Origin: Zhengitettix transpicula
Taxonomy: Eukaryota > Arthropoda > Insecta > Orthoptera > Tetrigidae
Assembly: GCA_037074705.1 (NCBI GenBank)
Contig: CM073594.1
Span: 77,191,009 to 77,255,008 of the forward strand
DNA: 64,000 nucleotides
Direction of reading: 5' to 3'
Shown: positions 55,758 through 64,000 of the stretch, piece after piece
Numbering within the stretch: position 1 is the stretch's first letter
How the letters are laid out: every line of letters starts with the position of its first letter
Notes under the pieces: model-generated
Database searches by the model: none
Told to the model about the DNA's origin: nothing
The model's input: only the letters and a program-made list of their open reading frames with translations
Made by a program: the position numbers and the translations under genes

Positions 55758-58700
55758 TAATTAGTAATATTAAGCTTTATTATTATTTATTGTGGTGTAA
55801 TAACAAGTAATAAATAATTTTTCGGCGTCAGATAAATCGATTGACAATATTTTTATATTGTTGTGATTTACAAAAGGACATCCAGTTATCATCAGAGTCA
55901 GAAAGTTTGTTTTCCCCAATTTCATATACATAATCAAAATGAAATTTTTGGATTGGCTGAATTTGCAGAAGAGCAGCGACAGCGCGAGCAGAGATCGCAG
56001 AGGTTCATATTAGCTGGGCTTGTGACCGAGAATGGTCACGTTTGACGTGACCGTTATTAAATTACAGTTATATTATTCAAATAGGGTCGATTATGTGCAG
56101 TTAGTATTGCTTCATTTTAATTGAAGTGGAAAAATTAGGTTTTGAGTGTAGCTTTAAGTCACATGTTTCCTGTTGGACTGGATTTTCTGTACGAATCCTT
56201 TGCTGTGTTCGATCATAACTGTCCACGCAAAATCTTCCTAGCGAGTGGAACCAAGCAACACTAGACCCTCGAAAACGTAGTGGTTACAACATTATCCCGT
56301 GTATGTTGAGACGTCGCAACTTTCATTTTCTAAGTAATATAATTTCATTAATCAATTTTGATCATTAATTGTAAACAATGCAGGGAAGAAGCACTTGGCG
56401 TTTATGTTATAAATAAACAATGTTTTACATTTTCATGTCTCGTTGTTTGTGTTCGTGCCTCGACGCGCCATTTCCGACCATACGATACTAAAAAAACTTG
56501 TAAGTAATCTGTATCGCCCCTCAAAGTTTGCCCCATGACTATACAACCAACCTTTAAGTAATGCAGCACTGTTAAAAATAAAGCTGTGGTACGATCGAGT
56601 ACCTCCTTTATAATTATGGAAATTTCCAAATGGCCTTAAAGGCAGATGCTAAGTGCACACAGTCGTCAATACTCCAGGCGTTTAAAACAATTATTTTCTT
56701 TAATAACCAAAGCGATGTCGACGCCGGAAAACTCACTGTTGGTCAAAAACAAACTTTATTTTGTGGGCCACGTGGGACAAAGGAGATGACGTTTGCAAAA
56801 CGGGGGAACGTGGTATATGAAGCCTAAGAAGAATACTCTACAGGGTTTTCTTCTTCACCCGACACATGTTGTGTGATTAGTATTTTTTTGCACGTAAAAT
56901 CGAAAGAAAGGAGGCAAAAGAGAGGTGAGCAACCAGGAAATACTGACTCTGGACACTGCTCTTGTTTTCCTGAAGGCGCAAATAATGTTTCAATCTTTCG
57001 TTAGAATGTTTATGTACACAAACCCCGTAGTTATTTTTTTGGAACATTTCTTATGAAATGGAATGAAATTGAATTTTATAATTTATATTCTTCGAAAACC
57101 ATGTTTTTTTTAAAAAAAATAATTTAAAGTTGTTATTAAAACGTGGCTCGTACTTTGCATGGGAAAAAATACTTAATTTGAGAAATAATTTGGAACTGTC
57201 ATTTAAAATATATAATTGTAACATTTACAGACAAAAAAGTTATAATTAAATACCACAAAACAGTTCTGCAATCATTGTTGCTTTCGTAAGGAGAATTTTG
57301 TCCGTAATTGGGCTACTGAATTATCTAATTATTATACTTTTAACACAATTTAGTTTTTGTTTTTCAACTTAATTCATTCTTATCTGCTCATTTCGTCTCT
57401 GACAATGTAGACCTAACTGAGAAAAATATTTTATAATTTCCACCTTTCACAGAATCTCATTTTAAGCTTAAAGTATTTTATAATTTTTATGTTAAAATTA
57501 CCCAAAAGTGTTATACTATAATTTATTTACAAATTTTAGAATAAAAATCATGGAAAAATTTAGTCTTAAAATTAAACATTTAAGATCATATTGTAATTTT
57601 AGTTTGTATTACCTCAAGAACTCTCAGAATAAGGGATGAAACGTTGTGATTTATTTTCAAGTATGAAAAAAAGTATATAATTAAATATTTTCGGAGTTAC
57701 AGGCTATGGAATTTATTTTGTAGTACGTAGATTTAGTTCAATTATTTAATGCAACATGTAAGGTCACGGTAAAACTACAATCAGTAAAGTGCAAAACACA
57801 TTTCCGCTATTGCTTGATCCATGTATTATGTTCTGGTGTTAATCTAGGTTGTAGTATACCACATAATGACTTATTTTGATTTTTAATTTCGCCAATTCTC
57901 TCAAGGCAGTTTAGGAGGAATATCGCTGAATTCTGTAAAATCAAGATATTGTCACTTCAATTGGATATCGTAATACTTTAGACAAAATTAATTTAAATGA
58001 GTCGTTCTGTCATCTTCCAGCGACTGTCGCCTTCTGCTGCCGAGAAGCAATGAGTTAGTATTCATAATTCCAGCAAACGTCAACTTAAATAGGCGGGAAA
58101 AATATTATGGCTATGAACAAAGCAGTATATAACGAAATGAAAAATTGTTTACTATTTTTAAAAATTAATGATGGTCGCTCCTTGTGCGGGTTAGAATGGA
58201 TACCACCCGCCGTAGTTATTAATTTGGCGAAGACTGACCCCAGAATTGACCCCCCGCAGCTGCCGCTGAGTCGATAGAATCGGGTCCTGCTATCTGCGGG
58301 TCCAGTCATAGACTTCCGGTTCGATCGGGAACACCTGTTCGGGACGCTAATTATGTTAGCGACGTACTGCAGTTCCAATACGCTTCCTGCGAGATGGCAT
58401 CTCCCCGTGTAACTTAATAGCCCTGTTCCTCCGCATCCATCTTCGCACCTTAGCACTTGGGCTAATGCGCAGCCATGTCTGGGTCGCGTCTTATCTGCTT
58501 GTACATCTCCTGAGATAGCAATAAACACCGCGTTTAGTGTAACTGAGAAACGGACGTAACTACTTCAGATCGTCGACTACGAAATTTCAGTTTATCATGC
58601 CCGTTAGAAACGAGAAACAACTACACTTAGAAACGCTGTAATTAAGAAGATAATACGACCCTTCTCCAGGTCATAGTTGCACACGGTAACGGAATTTGGA

Positions 58701-59085
58701 GAAATTAACGGAAGTGTTGCAATTGTACGTGGATAAAATCTAACGCTAGATCGATTAATCTCACAGCTGTCGCGACTATAACGAATTCATATTTCGAATG
58801 ATATTAAAGCTAGTCTCAAATACTAAATTTAGCCTTAAGATTAAAATCGACCCAAGCAGTTAACTTGTCTTAAAACTCCATATTACATTACCGTGAGTTT
58901 CCTGTTTAACACTTAACGCGGTTGTACTTGTCCAAAAAACATCCTGATTCTTATGATATTAAAGGGGAGAGGCCAGCACATGAATAAGCCTAATGTTACT
59001 TGTCAGTCTTTAAAAAAATGGGGTTAAGGTAACAACAGACATTTATTTGGAAGAAAACATATTACAATGTAAAATAAATTTTTAT
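55758..59085. other. Long unassigned stretch
   Basis: Contains an 8-bp-stem hairpin (GGTCACGT-TTG-ACGTGACC, 56034-56052), a family D left-arm fragment at 57235-57295 (ACAGACAAAAAAG, TACCACAAAACAGTTCTGCA), a weak hammerhead-like motif at 57611-57646, and a GC-richer single-copy island at 58020-58560. A 147-codon minus-strand frame at 58085-58528 lies in that island and is not recognisable. A small family B fragment (TGATATTAAAGGGGAGAGGC) lies near 58955. Confidence 0.35.
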
Positions 59086-59089
59086 AATA

Positions 59090-60206
59090 CTAGCCGTTTC
59101 CATCTTTCTATCGAATAAATAAAACTATATACTCTACATAAAACTTCAATAGTCAGTGTTTGGATTCTTTACCCTATTATCTTCCTCTCCCCGACCTAAC
59201 CCCTCGGCATCTAACTGCAAATAAACCAGGATGATTACTGACGGTAATTTAACAACTATGGAATTCTCCTACTACATAACATAAGAGAGTCAAAAATTCA
59301 CGGCTAATAAAAAGTAAGAACTACTCGCTATCTGCCTAAAAACTTAAAATAATCCTGGTACCATAAAGGAGTAAAAAATAAAGCTTTAACTACATAGCGA
59401 CCAAAACATTTCTGGTGCCGTAAGAAAATCAAATACACACTCGGTGACTGAAGAGGGTTAAAACTACTCCGGGTAACCTTTTTTCATCACGTCAACCTCC
59501 ATGTCGAGGAACATAAAATTTTATTAAGCACCATTTTAAATATACGAATTAAACTCAGCGACTGCTATAAACCCGTAATCGACACCAATCTAGGACTTTT
59601 CCTTCATTATTTCCACCGCCACCTACACAGGTACTTCGCTCCTTTCTGAGTCAAAACCCCCAGGTGTTTGTTCCTGGATCGTAAGTAACATGTGTATAAA
59701 GTTTGGTAGAAAATGCTCGACGCGTTTAAGACAGCACGCGAAAATTTTATTCGCCCCCTTACACCGCTATTCCTAGGGGTTGAACTACATCTTAACCAGT
59801 ATTGTAAATTTCAGAATTAAACTCAGTGTCTTCCACAACACATGTATCGGCTGTTTATTAATTACTTTTATGTAACGGCCTTTCACGCACGTCCTAACCC
59901 TCCTCCACACCTAGGAGCTAAACTACAACTTGACTGACAGAGTCAATGTATAATTAAGCTCATTAATTTATATAACCCCGGATTTGACAGAAATATCGGT
60001 TATTTTAATATAACGTCTCTCCACCCCCTTCCTTAGTGGTGTTGCGTTCCCATGTTGTAAGGGGATGTAGTTACACACTACAAACATCTGGAGAATAACT
60101 TTTAATCTAATGGACCCCAAAAACTAATTAATCGACGCTGTTGTAATATGTTTTTTTTTAAATTTTAACCTGTTTCAGAGCGCATAGGAGACACACAGAC
60201 GAACAT

Positions 60207-60239
<33 letters not shown>

Positions 60240-60245
60240 CGTATA
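59090..60245 (-). mobile_element. Helitron-like family A relic carrying minisatellite
   Basis: CTAG at 59090-59093 beside A is a candidate minus-strand 3' end, although its hairpin is lost. The block 59490-60240 has the family A phrases GACACCAATCTAGGA, GTGTTTGTTCCTGGATCGTA, AGTAACATGTGTATAAAGTT and GGATTTGACAGAAATATCGG, then a (TA)n tract at 60212-60239 on the 5' side. The 30-bp minisatellite lies inside at 59275-59480. The 5' TC is not clear. Confidence 0.6.
59275..59480. repeat. 30-bp minisatellite, second locus
   Basis: Six or seven degenerate units with AAGAGAGTCAAAAAT, CCTGGTACCATAAAGGAGTA and ACTCGGTGACTGAAGAGG words, the same unit as 14575-15620. Within a family A element. Confidence 0.7.
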
Positions 60246-60753
60246 TAATTAAATAATGTCGGAAAATTGATCTAGACGTGCTAAAAATATTCTGACCACA
60301 CGTAAGGAGGTTCGGAAACAGTGTGTACAATCAATAAAATTATCTGGAATAGTCTAAATATTGAAATTTCTCGAATTATGAATTACAACATTATCTCCGA
60401 CAATTCATTTTAGATTTTTACTAATTCCAAAAAAGGATATTTCATTACATATAAATAGTTACTATTAACTATGTTATGCTGACCTGTAACACAAAAGTTT
60501 TGCTGTAGAATATCTCTCAGAACACAATATTTACATTTAATTAAGGTGAAAAGAATTAAGAATTGTAAAAATTAATACTATTCATAATATTTATGTACAC
60601 TGTGTTTCCAAAATCTATGTTCAATCATTCTATAGATAGGAATAAAATATCTGTGTTTGGAGAAAGTAAAATTATAATATTTGTTACATTACGGCTGGTT
60701 ACTAGTAAAACAGTATGAATCGCACTAAATAATCAAATCCATTTGAGGAACCC
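60246..60753. other. AT-rich sequence, nothing recognised
   Basis: No supported feature. Confidence 0.35.
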
Positions 60754-61362
60754 GTTTTGAATTAAAGCATATAAATTAACCACAAGATGACTGGACAGTG
60801 CCAAAGCACGAAGAAAAAATTTTTTCACTATCCTCTAAGGCTTCCAAATAAATTTCACTTTGCCTAGAAGATGACGACAGAGCTTTTAGTCGTCGAAACG
60901 TTGCGTTCTAATATAATTATGCAAAACCCGGTTGAACTCCGAGAACAATATATTGAACAACTACACCGGGAAAGGCTTCAATCTTTGAAATTTCAGGAGT
61001 TTCGCCTTGTAGCGTTTCGTTAAATCTCGGTCAACTTTGGAGATGTTTCACTGTTCACTCATCAGAAGGAAACCTGTGAGAGCATAAGAGTTGTCCACCA
61101 TTGAATAAGAAAGATAGCCAACTCAGACAAAAAGCTGATAATACCACACAACGTTTCTGGGATCATTGTCCCTTTCGTCAGGTGCGAACAAGAGCCGAGA
61201 GGGACACAACTGCACCTTGCCAGTTGAAAAAACTCAAAAGCTGCAAGGCGAAACTCCGGAAATTTATTTGGAAGCCTTAGAGGATAGTGAGGTTTTTTTC
61301 TTCGTGATTTGGCACTGTCCAGTCGTCTTGTGGTTAATTTAAATGCTTTAATAATTCAATAC
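60754..61362. repeat. Large inverted repeat, left arm split by family E
   Basis: Left arm 60754-60856 plus 60995-61013 pairs with right arm 61240-61362. Shared words are TTAAAGCAT, ACCACAAGATGACTGGACAG, TGCCAAAGCACGAAG, CTATCCTCTAAGGCTTCC, AAATAAATTTC and GGAGTTTCGCCTTG. Roughly 90% identity by eye. The left arm is interrupted by a 131-bp element with a 7-bp target duplication. Confidence 0.9.
60857..60987 (+). mobile_element. Family E element, complete 131-bp insertion
   Basis: Flanked by AAATTTC at 60850-60856 and 60988-60994; the opposite arm of the inverted repeat has this site uninterrupted. The element starts ACTTTGCCTAGAAGATGACG, continues to GTCGTCGAAACGTTGCG, ATGCAAAACCCGGTTGAACT, CCGAGAACAATATATTGAAC and ends ACACCGGGAAAGGCTTCAAT then CTTTG. 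The hammerhead-like part (60862-60903) has a 6-bp stem GACGAC/GTCGTC abutting GAAACG. It encodes no protein and has no terminal inverted repeats, as expected for a non-autonomous retroelement. Confidence 0.85.
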
Positions 61363-61523
61363 GAGTTCGTCATAGTCTTTTGAGTTTTGTAAACTGACAA
61401 GATTGGCAGTTGAGTCGCTCTCGGCTCTTCTTCGCACCTGACGAAAGGGACAAGGATCACAGAAACGTTGTGAGGTATTTATATTATCACTTTTTTTGTC
61501 TGAATTGTCTATCTTTCTTATTC
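61103..61523. repeat. Family D foldback, best copy (421 bp)
   Basis: Arms of about 100 bp: 61103-61200 and 61419-61523. They share GAATAAGAAAGATAG, CAGACAAAAA, ATACCNCACAACGTTTCTG, GATCCTTGTCCCTTTCGTCA, GGTGCGAA and GAGCCGAGAG in inverted order. The right arm reads CCTGACGAAAGGGACAAGGA then TCACAGAAACGTTGTG, a weak hammerhead-like string. The interior includes the right arm of the 60754-61362 inverted repeat. Confidence 0.85.
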
Positions 61524-61564
61524 ATTATTTTGAATCAGACGTAATTTTTTTCAGTTTTCCATTA

Positions 61565-61873
61565 TTCCTCTTGGAACAGCCGGCCAGCTGCCTCCTAAAC
61601 TGGTCAAGGCACAGAGACCACACAGCAAACACCTCTCCCGTCATCGGAAGGGCGTGGGACAAGTAACTACTGCCAGACCTACCTGATCCAGGTTTTTCTA
61701 GGATTTTCCCTGCATCACATATAGGCGAATTGCCGGGTAGGATTCTTAAAATACAGTTAACCCTTGGCTACCTTGCGCTACCTTCCCGCATCCCCCCTTT
61801 CAATAAATTTCCTATGCTATAAGAGTGCAGTTACCACTATGCGGATGACCCTATACATAGCCTGTCTACACCT
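61565..61873 (-). repeat. Family B, single copy
   Basis: AGCTGCCTCCTAAACTGGTC, CGGAAGGGCGTGGGACAAGT, ACCTACCTGATCCAGG, GCGAATTGCCGGGTAGG, TTGGCTACCTTGCGCTACCT, TTTCCTATGCTATAAGAG and the end CATAGCCTGTCTACACC. The terminal TAGCCTGTCTACACC is the mirror of the unit start at 26515 and 26943 and so marks a true family end. Confidence 0.85.
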
Positions 61874-62003
61874 TCTTCTTCACCGCTCACGGTACCTTGA
61901 TTAATGGTAGAAATTTCTCATAATTGAACAGGAAAAATCGTGAGAGGTCCAATATTTTTGGAGGACATTCTTTCTTCGGTATGTGCAAAAATCATGTTAC
62001 CTA

Positions 62004-62209
62004 TTAAAAATTAACCTTTATTCCTTTTCAACAGGTATAAGAAATACAATATATCCATTCGTTATAAATTGTAACAGTAGCTTTCGTCGTTTTTTTACCG
62101 ACATATTCATCTGTTTGAGGCTCAAGACGAAAGCTATTGTTAAAATTTATAACTAATAGAAATATTTTTTATACCTGTTGACAAGAATAAAGGTTACTTT
62201 TAATATGAA
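62004..62209. repeat. 206-bp foldback element
   Basis: Arms of about 85 bp at 62004-62088 and 62126-62209: ATTAAAAATTAACCTTTATT, CAACAGGTATAA, GTTATAAATTGTAACA, TAGCTTTCGTC and their complements, with scattered mismatches. The 37-bp centre contains TTGAGGCTCAA. Arms end in GACGAAAGC, reminiscent of but not equal to the GACGAAACG box. No coding capacity. Confidence 0.85.
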
Positions 62210-64000
62210 TTTTCAGACGTTGTATACGAATTCTGTTACCATTCCAATCGTAATTACTGAGAATCTGAATCAAATGATTTTTAAAGACCTTCCGATCCTG
62301 TTACTGCTTTATTTCCTGCACTTTATTTATGACTTTTGCAGCACTTTCTGTGAATGCGACGGCTATGTCGACATTAGTTATGGAGGAATTGAGTAACAGG
62401 TGCCTAAGTGTAACACCCCAGTACGATGTTCCCACTGCACAAAGATAAGCTTGACGCAACGATACGAATGTCCCCTTTCGCAGAGATATATTGTGGACTG
62501 TGGGGGCAGGAATAAGGGGTGACAACGACAATAAAGCCGCGCCATTGACACAGAGGCGCTATTCACAGTTTGGACGATTGCCATAAAAGAGTTTTACGAG
62601 ACATTAATACCCCCTCACTCGCAGTAATGCGGTGGCAATTTGACACTATCGAACACGGGGGAGTCGCTCCAAAAGGGGGTGAGTCAGAAGCGACCCCCTA
62701 AATCACTCACATCTGTACATCCTCTATTACACTAAACTAATGGTTGCAATTTCTTCGCGAATAGCTCCATTTTTTCCTGCACAGTACAAACATTAATTAA
62801 TAAAAAACATTATTGCACACTGTGTGTCCCAGATAATATTATTTATATCATACTATTTATCTATTGTATTGTGACGTGTTATTACGACCATCACTATATA
62901 ATTATTTAAGTTTGAAGTAAAATTCCGCACCGCGGATTTAAATGCCCATATTGCTCGGAGCAAGGAACGCGGTACGCGAAGTTAGCGTTATTGTTAATAT
63001 TTTTACTCGTATACGATGGGAATAAATTTAGTATAAATAAATAAACTGTTGAATTCGTTGAACAGGTGAATAATGATGTTGGTTTTGGGAATTGATTACT
63101 TATTAAATATCACAAAAGCTTGATGTAAAACAAAGAGTGAAATGAGCGGACATGGCGAAACAATATAGATAAAAAAATAGAAGATTGATGAGAGGAGGTT
63201 GGACGGTTAAGATCGGTTAATAAGTTCTTGCTGCAGAAGACACTGGTGTAATATAAAGAATGGGATACTCAGATAAAGTAACATATTATTGAATTTGTGG
63301 ACAATGTATACAAATTGTAAACTATATTTAATATTAGTGATTAAAGTGAATATTTAAGATAAGCAAATTAATTACACTGTTGTTTAAAAACTATATAACT
63401 AATTAATTTAGTTTATTATTGAAATACCTAGATGTACATAATATTTGGTGAGAGTATTTGAAAATAATTAAATAATTCTTAATCAATTTGTGGGCTAATT
63501 CACTCGAAAATATATTAATGTTTGTCCAATGATTAATAGTTTGTTTTGTTTGAATTTTACATTACATGACATTTGTCGATCACTGATAGAGACGTGACGG
63601 CAGCTAATGACGTCATTGCAGACCTAAAAAATTTCCGTGTCTACTTATATCGCAGCCGAAGATGATACCTGATTACCCAGCATGCACACGCACAAAAAAC
63701 GAAATAACTGGGAATTTTATTTAATTGTAAATTGCAAAATATAAACAAATATTAGTATAGCATTAAAGTAGATTATACGTAGACTTTTCAATCACAAAAT
63801 AGTATTTCATGAAAGGTTTGACACATGAAATTAAATTCATTACTTTTGTAATTATAAAGCTCAAATTCAATTCAGTTAAATCATTATATTTTCTTTCTGA
63901 AACATGCAAAATTAAAATCTAAGGATAATTCAAGATTTATTAAAACATTTTGAGACGGCAATGCATAAATAAATTCTGAGTTATTACAAATAACTATATT
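62210..64000. other. Unassigned to window end
   Basis: A hairpin GGGGG-A-GTCGCT with AGCGACCCC lies at 62657-62698. GC-richer patches are at 62400-62700 and 62930-62990. Minus-strand frames at 62301-62584 overlap in two registers and are not supported. The last 900 bp are AT-rich. Confidence 0.35.

Noticed and set aside
55937..56011. Short frame beginning MKFLDWLNLQKSS
   Set aside because: Only 24 codons, no promoter or partner evidence, overlapping another equally open frame.
58085..58528. 147-codon minus-strand open frame
   Set aside because: Composition-driven frame in a GC-rich island, with a hydrophobic tail but no family resemblance.
2261..61470. Calling the hammerhead-like motifs true ribozymes
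   Set aside because: Strict CUGANGA, stem II starting at once, GAAA and a correctly placed cleavage triplet are not all met in any one copy; only a motif-level claim is supported.

Overview
The window reads as a gene-free, AT-rich, repeat-dense stretch of an animal nuclear genome, most likely an arthropod and probably an insect with a large genome. The evidence is three mariner-family transposons, a Penelope-like element relic, a non-LTR retrotransposon relic, Helitron-type elements, solo LTRs and many foldback repeats. No host protein-coding exon, tRNA, rRNA or snRNA could be supported. I cannot name the species. All open frames longer than about 100 codons outside the mariner elements look like chance frames in GC-richer islands or in repeats.

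Layout. 1-9.7 kb: Helitron relic (985-1765), a 309-bp foldback (4722-5030), the 3' end of a LINE (6740-7440), a decayed Penelope-like C-terminus with GIY-YIG motif (7500-8157) and a second foldback (8690-8935). 9.7-13.2 kb: mariner copy 1 (9706-10984, TA target) and a minus-strand LINE with recognisable reverse transcriptase motifs. 14.4-24 kb: a 30-bp minisatellite, two oppositely oriented non-autonomous Helitrons (16851-17579 and 20777-21548), and two solo LTRs (17620-18623, 22835-23891). 26.2-31.2 kb: tandem copies of an unclassified repeat (family B), a foldback, and a 0.92-kb tandem duplication. 32.1-41 kb: a MITE, a 258-bp head-to-tail Penelope-like dimer split by a solo LTR (35007-35677), a damaged mariner with a 220-bp internal tandem duplication, and a Helitron split by a third copy of the ATAT-targeting solo LTR. 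43.4-48.4 kb: a perfect-armed palindrome, family B again, and the best preserved mariner (47058-48356). 48.5-52.8 kb: three copies of family C around a 104-bp satellite with higher-order structure. 54.4-62.2 kb: two Helitrons abutting head to tail, another Helitron relic carrying the same minisatellite, nested inverted repeats with a datable small insertion, and a last foldback.

The unifying theme is a motif found at least a dozen times, on both strands: a CTGANGA-like box, a short hairpin, then GAAACG. It lies just downstream of the Penelope-like reading frame, in both units of the 258-bp dimer, in a complete 131-bp insertion with a 7-bp target duplication, and in the arms of several foldbacks. 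It resembles the hammerhead ribozyme core known from Penelope-like elements, but the best copies carry one extra purine before stem II, so self-cleavage is not established. Repeat classes A (Helitron, GC hairpin end), B (unclassified, about 430 bp), C (about 430 bp), D (TTTTGTCTG-armed foldback), E (131-bp hammerhead-like element), F (foldback) and G (Helitron, about 730-770 bp) are my own labels.
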